From NCBI GenBank assembly GCA_905215015.1, contig CAJMOS010000052.1, forward strand, positions 1 through 19,882: a stretch of DNA of 19,882 nucleotides. The letters run 5' to 3'. Made by a program: the position numbers and the translations under genes. Below are positions 13,280 to 19,882 of the stretch, piece after piece. How positions within the stretch are numbered: the first letter of the stretch is position 1; the number at the start of each line of letters is the position of its first letter. This DNA is from an uncultured bacterium (GTDB taxonomy: Bacteria; Spirochaetota; Spirochaetia; Sphaerochaetales; Sphaerochaetaceae). The notes under the pieces are model-generated. The model ran no database searches. It worked only from the letters and a program-made list of their open reading frames with translations, and was not told the origin of the DNA.

Positions 13280-14851
13280 ATGAAGAAAACATTGTTGGCG
13301 CTGGCTGCCGTGTCCTTGTTCGCGCTGTTGCCAGTCGTTGCAGGTGGCGCTTCCGAGTCATCCGCTCCGGCATCGAAGAGCGGAACAGCCGCCACGGCGC
13401 CGAAGTACGCTGACCAGATTGTGGTCGGCAAGCTCTCCGAGCCGCTTACCTTGGATCCGAACGGCGCGGGTGTCGGAGGTGCCGAAGTTGGTGTCACCCA
13501 GCAGGTGTACGAGGGTCTGGTCACCGTCGGTCCTGACGGAAACATCCTTCCGCTCCTCGCCACCGATTGGACGATCAGTCCTGATGGCATGACCTATACC
13601 TTCAATCTCCGCCAGGGAGTCAAGTTCTCCGATGGTACGCCGGTCACCGGCGACGACTGGGTCTGGTCGCTGTATCGTGCCCGTGACTACGAGGAGTCCA
13701 GCTATCGTTTCATCGCCGAGATGATCGATACCGTCGAGGCGACCGACAGCCAGGTGGTGATTAACCTGAAGGAGCCTGCCGCTCCCTTCCTGTATGACTT
13801 GGCCAACTTCAACATGGTGGTCGGCAGCAAGAAACACTGGGAAGCGGTCGGCGACGCCGAGTTTGGCAACCAGCCTCTTGGAACCGGCCCCTACATGCTG
13901 GAGAGCTGGAACCGTGGCGAATCCCTCACCTTGGTGGCCAACCCCTACTACTGGGATGCCGGGTATCCGAAGACCAAGCGCATCCGCTACAACCTGATCA
14001 GCGACGACAACACGCGCTTGATGCAGCTGCAGTCCGGGCAGGTCGACGTGATCAATGATGTGCCTTACTCGTTGCTGCCGATGATCAGGAACAACAAGAA
14101 CCTGAACCTGGACGTCTTTGAGTCGACCCAGATCCGGTATCTGATCCTGAACACCACGCTGGAGCCTTTCAACGATCCGGCGGTACGCAGAGCCATGTAT
14201 TACGCGTTGAACAAGGAAGAGCTTTCCACGCTGGCGGGTGGTTTCGGCAAGCCGGTCGTCGCCTTGGTCAGTCCGACCGAGGGCAAGTGGTGCAACCTGG
14301 ACCTGCCGGTGACCACCTATGACCCGGAGAAGTCCAAACAGATGCTGAAGGAGGCCGGCTACACCGAACCGGTCAAGTTCACCATCTCCGTCTCCAGCGG
14401 CAGCACCTTCTACGAGCAGGCGGCGACGCTGATCAAGAGCGAGGTGGACAAGGCAGGCTTCGACTGCACCATCGAGCTGATGGAGCGTGCCAGCCTTTCT
14501 TCCAAGTATCGTAACCTGCAGCATCAGTGCACGTTGCTGATGTGGATCGACGACATCCAGGATCCTTCCGAGGTGACTGGCTGGACGGTCGACTACGACC
14601 AGTGCAAGGCCTGGTACACCGGCCTTGTCGACCAGCCTCTCGAGGACCTGAACGCCGCGGCCTTCAAGGAGCTTGACGAGACCAAGCGCATCCAGATGTA
14701 CCATGAGATCCAGCAGAGGGTGTACGACAACGCCAACGTGATTCCGCTGTACAGCAACGGATTCGCCTGGGCCAAGAGCAAGAAGGTCAGCGGGGTCTCG
14801 GTCAACATGTTCGGCGTCTATGAGTGCAAGAACTGGGTCAAGGAACTCTGA
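13280..14851 (+). CDS. Peptide ABC transporter substrate-binding protein (DppA/OppA type, SBP family 5)
   Basis: Periplasmic binding protein of 523 residues that captures peptides for the importer encoded downstream. MKKTLLALAAVSLFALLPVV is a clear signal peptide, followed by AGGASES with no lipobox cysteine and a Ser/Ala-rich linker, so it is probably soluble rather than lipidated. Mature sequence shows family-5 features: LSEPLTLDPNGAG, VYEGLVTVGPDGNILPLLAT, YTFNLRQGVKFSDGTPVT, NQPLGTGPYMLESW and DVINDVPYSLL. GGAGG is placed 7 bases before the ATG. It is the first gene of the operon, with its own promoter and leader hairpin, and a strong hairpin after it would favour higher yield of this protein than of the permeases. 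Peptide substrate is inferred from family and neighbours. Confidence 0.93.
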   Translation: MKKTLLALAAVSLFALLPVVAGGASESSAPASKSGTAATAPKYADQIVVGKLSEPLTLDPNGAGVGGAEVGVTQQVYEGLVTVGPDGNILPLLATDWTISPDGMTYTFNLRQGVKFSDGTPVTGDDWVWSLYRARDYEESSYRFIAEMIDTVEATDSQVVINLKEPAAPFLYDLANFNMVVGSKKHWEAVGDAEFGNQPLGTGPYMLESWNRGESLTLVANPYYWDAGYPKTKRIRYNLISDDNTRLMQLQSGQVDVINDVPYSLLPMIRNNKNLNLDVFESTQIRYLILNTTLEPFNDPAVRRAMYYALNKEELSTLAGGFGKPVVALVSPTEGKWCNLDLPVTTYDPEKSKQMLKEAGYTEPVKFTISVSSGSTFYEQAATLIKSEVDKAGFDCTIELMERASLSSKYRNLQHQCTLLMWIDDIQDPSEVTGWTVDYDQCKAWYTGLVDQPLEDLNAAAFKELDETKRIQMYHEIQQRVYDNANVIPLYSNGFAWAKSKKVSGVSVNMFGVYECKNWVKEL

Positions 14852-14869
14852 TTTTCCGGTTTCGTGCGG

Positions 14870-14895
14870 AGCTGGCCGCCTTCGGGTGGCCGGCT
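14870..14895 (+). terminator. Strong TTCG-loop hairpin between binding-protein and permease genes
   Basis: AGCTGGCCGCC (14870-14880), loop TTCG and GGTGGCCGGCT (14885-14895) pair over 11 positions including two G-T pairs, closed by a stable UUCG-type tetraloop and followed by T-rich sequence without a clean run. It probably acts as a partial terminator or as a barrier that stabilises the upstream message. Confidence 0.65.
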
Positions 14896-14926
14896 TCCTT
14901 CGTTTGCTTTGGGTGGAGAGTATGAA

Positions 14927-15874
14927 ATGGAGCGATTGAATTACTGCGTCAGGCGTGTGTTGCAGATCATCCCCGTGTTGTTTGTCATCTCTGTGGTGAT
15001 CTTCTTCCTCATGCGCTTCATCGGAGGGGATCCCGCGGTCATGGTCCTGGGGGACAAGGCGACCAGCGAGGCGATTGCCGCCTTCCATCAGAGGGCCGGT
15101 CTGGACGATCCGCTTCCCATCCAGTATGTCCGCTACATGCGGGATATCCTGCACGGGGACCTGGGCACCTCGCTCTCGGTCCGCCGGCCGGTGGCGGAGC
15201 TGATCGCGACCCGTTTCCCGGTCACCGTCAAGCTGACCGTCCTTTCCGCCATCCTCTCCATCCTGATCAGCCTTCCGTTGGGCTACCTGGCGGGCAAGCA
15301 CAAGGACAGGCCCGCGGACCAGGGCATCCGGGCCTTGGCTTTGGTCTTCATCGCCATGCCCTCCTTCTGGGTCGGCCTGCTGCTGATGATGCTCTTCGGA
15401 GTCAAGCTCGGCTGGCTCCCTGCCGGTGGATGGGACTCGACCAACTTCTGGACCCAGTGCAAGAGCTTGCTGCTCCCTGCCCTGACCCATTCGCTCAGCC
15501 TGATCGCGCTGTTGATGCGGGACCTGCGCAACTCGGTGGTCGATATTTCCCGGATGGATTATGTCGACTTCGCCCGCAGCAAGGGCATTCCCGAGGGCGA
15601 GGTGAAGAGCCGCCATATTTTCCGCAACGCATTGATCAGCTACGTGACGTTGCTTTCCATCCGTATCGCCTACATGCTCGGCGGCAGTGTCATCACCGAG
15701 AGCGTCTTCGCTCTTCCCGGAATCGGGAAATTGATGATCGACTCCATCTTCGGGCGTGATTATTCGGTCGTTCAGTCGCTGGTGCTGATCTTCGCCGCCA
15801 TGGTGATGGTCATCAACCTGCTCACTGATATCTTGTATTCCTTCCTGGACCCGAGGGTCAGCTACCATGAGTAA
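14927..15874 (+). CDS. Peptide ABC transporter permease, DppB/OppB type
   Basis: Inner-membrane permease of 315 residues with six membrane helices. The N-terminal helix (IIPVLFVISVVIFFLMRFI) followed by GGDPA, the segment DILHGDLGTSL, and the cytoplasmic EAA loop (DYVDFARSKGIPEGEVKSRHIFRNA read across two blocks) that docks on the ATPases are hallmarks of the first permease of dipeptide/oligopeptide systems. The reading frame is open back to GTG 14864, but that stretch encodes the terminator-like hairpin; ATG 14927, preceded by GGAGAG, is the better start. It overlaps the next permease gene by 8 bp. Confidence 0.93.
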   Translation: MERLNYCVRRVLQIIPVLFVISVVIFFLMRFIGGDPAVMVLGDKATSEAIAAFHQRAGLDDPLPIQYVRYMRDILHGDLGTSLSVRRPVAELIATRFPVTVKLTVLSAILSILISLPLGYLAGKHKDRPADQGIRALALVFIAMPSFWVGLLLMMLFGVKLGWLPAGGWDSTNFWTQCKSLLLPALTHSLSLIALLMRDLRNSVVDISRMDYVDFARSKGIPEGEVKSRHIFRNALISYVTLLSIRIAYMLGGSVITESVFALPGIGKLMIDSIFGRDYSVVQSLVLIFAAMVMVINLLTDILYSFLDPRVSYHE

Positions 15875-16742
15875 TATCAACCTGAAAGCGCAGATGGAAC
15901 GAAGGGCGAAGGATTCCTCGACCCGCATCCCCGATTGGGCCCGCAGGCCGACCTTCATCGTCGCCTCGGTCATTGTCGTGGTCTTCTTCCTGATTTCCCT
16001 GTTCCCCGGGCTTTTCGCCCATGGCGACCCGCTGGAGGTCAATGTCGCGCAGGCGTTGCAGGGACCAAGCCGCGCCCATTTCTTTGGCACGGACGATTAC
16101 GGCCGCGACATCTACACCCGTGTGATTTACGGCGCCAGGATCGATTTGGAGATGGGGGTCCTTGGCGTCATCGTCCCCTTTGCCATCGGTACCGTGCTGG
16201 GCCTGCTGGCAGGGTATTATGGCGGGCTGCTGGACAATGTCGTCATGCGGATCATCGACGTGCTGATGGCGTTTCCGTTCACCATCCTGGTCATCGTGAT
16301 CATGGCCATCCTCGGACCGGGCATCCAGAATGTCTTCATCGCCCTCTGGCTGGTGGGATGGATGAGCTATACCCGCCTGGTTCGTGGCGAGGTGCTGCGG
16401 CTGAAGGATGTGGAGTTCATCCAGGCGGCCCGCGTGGAGGGATTCACCGACCGGCGCATCCTGCTGCGCCACATGTTGCCCAACGTCATCTCCAGCTCGA
16501 TTGTCTATGGGGCGAGCGACATCGTCATGACGATGCTCACCGGAGCCTCGATGAGTTTTCTCGGGCTGGGCGTCCAGATTCCCTCGCCGGAGTGGGGCGC
16601 CATACTGAACGAGGGGCGTGCCTTCATCAGCTATGCCTGGTGGATCACCTTTTTCCCAGGGCTTTTCCTCGCCATCTGCGGGGTGGGATTCTCGCTGCTC
16701 GGTGATTGTCTGACCGATATCCTGCGAAGGAAGGGGCGCTGA
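15867..16742 (+). CDS. Peptide ABC transporter permease, DppC/OppC type
   Basis: Second permease of the importer, 291 residues. A cytoplasmic N-terminus precedes the first helix (FIVASVIVVVFFLISLFPGL); the family signature HFFGTDDYGRDIYTRVIYGAR comes next, then five further helices and the EAA loop (EFIQAARVEGFTDRRILLRHMLPN in two blocks). The C-terminus FLGLGVQIPSPEWGAIL is characteristic of the C-type subunit. It begins inside the preceding permease gene (8-bp overlap) and ends one base before the next ATG, indicating coupled translation. Confidence 0.93.
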   Translation: MSNINLKAQMERRAKDSSTRIPDWARRPTFIVASVIVVVFFLISLFPGLFAHGDPLEVNVAQALQGPSRAHFFGTDDYGRDIYTRVIYGARIDLEMGVLGVIVPFAIGTVLGLLAGYYGGLLDNVVMRIIDVLMAFPFTILVIVIMAILGPGIQNVFIALWLVGWMSYTRLVRGEVLRLKDVEFIQAARVEGFTDRRILLRHMLPNVISSSIVYGASDIVMTMLTGASMSFLGLGVQIPSPEWGAILNEGRAFISYAWWITFFPGLFLAICGVGFSLLGDCLTDILRRKGR

Positions 16743-16743
16743 G

Positions 16744-17757
16744 ATGGAAGATCGGAAAGTACTGCTCGAGGTCAAGGACCTCAAGACCTATTTCGTTGGA
16801 CGTCATGAGACGGTCAAGGCCGTCAACGGGGTCTCGTTCACCCTCTACGAGGGAGACAGTTTCGGACTGGTGGGAGAATCCGGCTGCGGCAAGAGCCAGA
16901 CGCTCCGCTCGATTCTCGGGTTGCTGAAGCAACCGGGCCGGATTGTCGGAGGACAGATCCTTTTCCGCGGGCAGGATCTGGTGAGGATGAGCCCGAGGCA
17001 GATGCGGGAAATCCGGGGTGCACAGATCGCCCAGATTTTCCAAGAGCCGATGACCGCGCTCAATCCGGTGCTTCCCATCCGCAAGCAGATTTACGAGGCT
17101 TTCGAGCGTGGCGGCCTGAGCAAGGCCGAGCGTGAGGCGAAGTCGGTCGAGATGCTGAAGCTGGTGGGTATCCCCGAACCGGAGAAGCGGTTGGGCGAGT
17201 ATCCGCACCAGTTCTCCGGCGGCATGCGTCAGCGGGCGATGATCGCCATCGCGCTTGCCGAGCATCCCGCGTTGCTGCTCGCCGACGAGCCGACCACTGC
17301 CCTGGATGTAACCATCCAGGACCAGATCCTCACCCTGATCGAGCAGTTGAAGGGTGAGATGGGCATGAGCCTGATCATGGTGACCCACAACCTCGGGGTC
17401 ATCGCCCAGATGTGCAACCGAGTTGCGGTCATGTATGCGGGGCGGATTGTGGAGATGACCGACACGGTCACCCTGTTCTCCAAGCCCCGCCATCCCTATA
17501 CCAAGGCATTGATGAACTCGATTCCCAACGGCAAGCAGGACCAGCTGGAGACGATCAGCGGCACGCCGCCGAATCTCTCCATGGAGATTGTCGGATGCCC
17601 CTTTGCCCCGCGGTGCACGTATGCCAAGGGGGAGTGTTTCACCACGCTTCCCGAACTGCGGGAGATTGAACCGGGTCACCTGACCCGTTGCCACCGCTTC
17701 GATGTGGTGGAGCGGTTTGCGGGGTTGATTCCCTCCGAGGAGGAGCTCCATGGCTGA
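16744..17757 (+). CDS. Peptide ABC transporter ATP-binding protein, DppD/OppD type
   Basis: Cytoplasmic ATPase subunit of 337 residues. Walker A is GESGCGKS (residues 44-51), the Q-loop is FQEPMTALNP, the ABC signature is FSGGM, Walker B is LLLADEPTTALD and the switch His lies in MVTHNLG. The C-terminal oligopeptide-type extension has Cys residues in GCPFAPRC, GEC and RCH, which in related proteins can hold an iron-sulfur cluster. It forms a heterodimer with the next gene product. GGAAGGGG precedes the start at 16744, one base after the permease stop. Confidence 0.94.
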   Translation: MEDRKVLLEVKDLKTYFVGRHETVKAVNGVSFTLYEGDSFGLVGESGCGKSQTLRSILGLLKQPGRIVGGQILFRGQDLVRMSPRQMREIRGAQIAQIFQEPMTALNPVLPIRKQIYEAFERGGLSKAEREAKSVEMLKLVGIPEPEKRLGEYPHQFSGGMRQRAMIAIALAEHPALLLADEPTTALDVTIQDQILTLIEQLKGEMGMSLIMVTHNLGVIAQMCNRVAVMYAGRIVEMTDTVTLFSKPRHPYTKALMNSIPNGKQDQLETISGTPPNLSMEIVGCPFAPRCTYAKGECFTTLPELREIEPGHLTRCHRFDVVERFAGLIPSEEELHG

Positions 17758-18730
17758 AGAAGTGTTGAAAGTCGATCATGTGTCCAAGTATTTCGCCGAG
17801 AAGCGGACGGTGGTGGACCTGGTCCGCGGCCGCAAGCAGAAGTACCTGAAGGCGGTGGATGATGTCAGTTTCTCGATCGAGAAGGGGCAGAACCTCGGAC
17901 TGGTGGGAGAGTCTGGCTGCGGTAAGAGCACGCTGGCCAAGTGCGTGCTCCGCCTGTACAAGCCCACCAAGGGCCATATCATTTTGGACGGTACCGATAT
18001 CACGAACCTGGAGGGTGAGGCGCTCCGAAGCATCCGGCCGAAGATGCAGATGATCTTCCAGGATCCTTCCTCGTCGCTCAATCCCCGCATGAATGTCCAT
18101 GACATCATCGCCGAGGTGCTTCGCGTCCACCATGTGGTTCCCGAGGAGCAGGTGGACAGTAGGGTCGAGGAGCTCTTGGCTCTTTGCGGACTGCAGAAAG
18201 AGGTGATGGACCGGTATCCTGGGGAGTTCTCCGGCGGCCAGCAACAGAGGGTCGGCATCGCCCGGGCCCTTGCCCTGCATCCCTCGTTCTTGGTGGCCGA
18301 CGAGCCGGTTTCCGCCTTGGATGTCTCGATCCAGGCACAGATCCTGAACCTGTTGCGGAGCTTGGAGGAGAAACTTGGGCAGACCATGCTCTTCATCAGC
18401 CATGACCTTGCCGTCATCCACCATATCACCCAGAAGGTCGAGGTGATGTATCTCGGCTCCATCGTCGAGTATGGAGCGACGGAAGAGGTGTTCGCCCACG
18501 CGGCGCATCCGTACACCAAGGTGCTGATGGACGCCTCGCCGAAATTGGATCCTCGGGACCGGAAGCGGACGTATGTGATCGAAGGGGAGCCTCCCAGTCC
18601 GATCGACGTTCCCTCCGGGTGCAAGTTCCATACCCGGTGTCCCTACTGCAGGGATATTTGCACGAGTGAAGTTCCCGCCATGCGTGAGGTGTCAAGCGGC
18701 CATATGTGCGCCTGCCATTTCCCGCTGTAA
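17750..18730 (+). CDS. Peptide ABC transporter ATP-binding protein, DppF/OppF type
   Basis: Second ATPase subunit, 326 residues. It carries the F-type insertion before Walker A (VVDLVRGRKQKYLKAVDDVS), Walker A GESGCGKS (residues 53-60), the Q-loop FQDPSSSLNPR, the signature FSGGQQQRVGIARAL, Walker B FLVADEPVSALD and the switch His in FISHDLAV. The C-terminal Cys-rich extension (GCKFHTRCPYC, IC, CAC) parallels that of its partner. Translation starts 8 bp inside the preceding gene with GAGGAG six bases upstream, so equal amounts of both ATPases are expected. Confidence 0.94.
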   Translation: MAEEVLKVDHVSKYFAEKRTVVDLVRGRKQKYLKAVDDVSFSIEKGQNLGLVGESGCGKSTLAKCVLRLYKPTKGHIILDGTDITNLEGEALRSIRPKMQMIFQDPSSSLNPRMNVHDIIAEVLRVHHVVPEEQVDSRVEELLALCGLQKEVMDRYPGEFSGGQQQRVGIARALALHPSFLVADEPVSALDVSIQAQILNLLRSLEEKLGQTMLFISHDLAVIHHITQKVEVMYLGSIVEYGATEEVFAHAAHPYTKVLMDASPKLDPRDRKRTYVIEGEPPSPIDVPSGCKFHTRCPYCRDICTSEVPAMREVSSGHMCACHFPL

Positions 18731-18749
18731 CAAGCAAAGAAGGTTGAAG

Positions 18750-19829
18750 ATGGATAAAGAAGCATCTATTGCAATGATCAAGCGTGTCTCGGACGCCTAC
18801 GGGGCGTCGGGGTTCGAGTATGACGCCGTCAATGTCCTGAGGGAGTACACCGAGGGCTATGGCCGTCAGGAGGAGGACCACCTCCACAACTTGTACGTGG
18901 AGATGCCCAGCCAAGGTGCCGGCAAGCCGGTGATGATGCTGGATGCCCATACCGACGAGGTGAGCTTCATGGTCAAGGATATCCGTCCGGACGGGACTCT
19001 GGACTTCATCGTTCTTGGCGGTATCGTCACCCATGACCTTCCCGCCCACAAGGTGATGGTGCGGACAGCCCAGGGCACCTACATCCCCGGACTGATCACC
19101 AGCGTCCCGCCGCACTACATGACCGAGGCGCAGCGCAACGCTCCGCTGGATGTCTCCGCGCTGACGATCGACGTCGGGGCCTCCAGCTACGAGGAGGCGG
19201 TGAACGAGTACGGCATCCGCATCGGCGAGCCGGCCGTCCCCGCGGTGGCCACGACCTACGACGAGGAGCACGACAACCTGATCGGCAAGGCGTTTGACTG
19301 CCGCTTGGGTTGCGCCTGTATCGTCAAGACGCTCGAGGCGCTCAAGGACGAGAGGTCCCTGGGGGTCAACGTGACCGCCGCCTTCAGCGTGCAGGAAGAG
19401 GTGGGCACCCGTGGCGCTACCGTCACGGTCCAGCGGGTCAAGCCGGATATCGCCATTGTCTTCGAGGGTTGCCCCGCCGACGACACGGTGGTTGGCGAGT
19501 ATGCCAAGCAGACCCGGATCGGCAAAGGCCCGATGCTGCGCTTCATCGACAAGCGGATGATCACCAACCCCCGCTACCAGCGCTTCGCCCTGGATTTGGC
19601 CGGGAAGCTCGGCATCCCGGTGCAGAGCGGCGTACGTACCGGCGGGTCGACCAACGGCGCCCCGATTCACTTGAGCGAAAAGGCGACACCTGTTATCGTT
19701 ATCGGTGTGCCTGTGCGGTACATCCATACCCACTACGGCATCGCCAAGTACCGCGATGTGGAGGAAAGCACGCGTCTGGCCGTCGAGGTCATCAAGGCGT
19801 TGGACGCTGACGTCATCGCGCAGTTTTAA
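18750..19829 (+). CDS. M42-family metallo-aminopeptidase
   Basis: Predicted cytoplasmic metallopeptidase of 359 residues that removes N-terminal residues from short peptides, usually as a dodecameric TET particle. The start SDAYGASGFE is the family opening. Metal and catalytic residues are visible: His67 in LDAHTDE, Asp183 in GKAFDCRLGC, Glu216 and Glu217 in VQEEVGTRGA, an Asp in PADDT (244/245) and His in VRYIHTHYG (326 or 328). The frame is open to 18666 inside the ATPase gene, but ATG 18750 has AAGG at good spacing and is where family similarity begins. It follows the importer ATPase by 19 bp, so imported peptides would be degraded by this enzyme. Confidence 0.9.
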   Translation: MDKEASIAMIKRVSDAYGASGFEYDAVNVLREYTEGYGRQEEDHLHNLYVEMPSQGAGKPVMMLDAHTDEVSFMVKDIRPDGTLDFIVLGGIVTHDLPAHKVMVRTAQGTYIPGLITSVPPHYMTEAQRNAPLDVSALTIDVGASSYEEAVNEYGIRIGEPAVPAVATTYDEEHDNLIGKAFDCRLGCACIVKTLEALKDERSLGVNVTAAFSVQEEVGTRGATVTVQRVKPDIAIVFEGCPADDTVVGEYAKQTRIGKGPMLRFIDKRMITNPRYQRFALDLAGKLGIPVQSGVRTGGSTNGAPIHLSEKATPVIVIGVPVRYIHTHYGIAKYRDVEESTRLAVEVIKALDADVIAQF

Positions 19830-19839
19830 GGAGCAAGCC

Positions 19840-19882
19840 ATGCAGGAATTACAGAAACTGACAGAGGGGTACAAGCACATAC
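19840..19882 (+). CDS. Start of the next gene in the peptide operon (partial)
   Basis: AAGGAG lies 6 bases before an ATG, 10 bp after the M42 stop, opening a frame that reads MQELQKLTEGYKHI to the window edge. The first residues resemble the start of M42 or M20 peptidases, which would fit the neighbourhood, but fourteen codons are too few to assign a function. Confidence 0.6.
   Translation, partial: MQELQKLTEGYKHI

Noticed and set aside
13358..16090. Very long (910-codon) open frame on the minus strand opposite the binding protein and permeases
   Set aside because: It is antisense to three well-supported transporter genes, is rich in His, Arg, Gln and Asp without any recognisable domain, and is the typical mirror frame of GC-rich coding sequence.
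18426..19880. 484-codon open frame on the minus strand opposite the M42 peptidase
   Set aside because: Antisense shadow of the peptidase and ATPase genes; no domain, no ribosome site and no plausible start context.

Overview
The window is a GC-rich (by eye about 60%), densely coded bacterial segment with about 18 protein genes, most intergenic gaps below 200 bp and several overlapping gene ends. I see no tRNA, rRNA, CRISPR array or complete insertion sequence. The mix of genes suggests a fermentative spirochaete, perhaps a Sphaerochaeta relative: a peptide-binding protein whose signal peptide ends in an AGGASES-like sequence, a spirochaete-style lipobox, an Rpn nuclease, an EFR1 ferredoxin, a DUF134-NifX protein and an M42 peptidase. 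This taxonomic guess is inference and cannot be confirmed from the window alone.

Layout. (1) 1-2350, minus strand: a copper-responsive operon, csoR then copA, driven by a near-consensus promoter that carries a CsoR-type operator between its -35 and -10 boxes. copA breaks off right after its GDGINDA motif, in an AT-rich stretch that looks like the end of an inserted element. (2) 2473-5924: an FKBP-like lipoprotein, a YjjG-type HAD phosphatase facing it, a DUF308/HdeD membrane protein with a solo HEPN protein, and an AEC-family transporter. (3) 6202-7438: an Rpn-family PD-(D/E)XK nuclease gene with a strong internal start for its C-terminal tail, followed by a second, free-standing copy of that tail. 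(4) 7458-9726, minus strand: a MATE exporter and a DUF134-NifX fusion with a His/Cys-rich tail and a perfect 20-bp palindrome at its promoter. (5) 9795-13056, minus strand: a translationally coupled operon of aroA, an EFR1 flavodoxin/ferredoxin and a MalY/PatB-type C-S lyase. (6) 13280-19882, plus strand: a Dpp/Opp peptide ABC importer (binding protein, two permeases, two ATPases), an M42 aminopeptidase and the start of one more gene, forming a peptide uptake and hydrolysis operon.

The most interesting locus is the Rpn region. Rpn proteins are reported as antiphage toxins whose separately translated C-terminal domain (RpnS) is the antitoxin and carries four-residue repeats of variable number. 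Here the tail appears twice: inside the nuclease gene behind a strong ribosome binding site, and again as its own downstream gene with its own ribosome binding site and a different repeat count (7 instead of 5). That looks like a duplicated, dedicated antitoxin, which I infer from sequence only.
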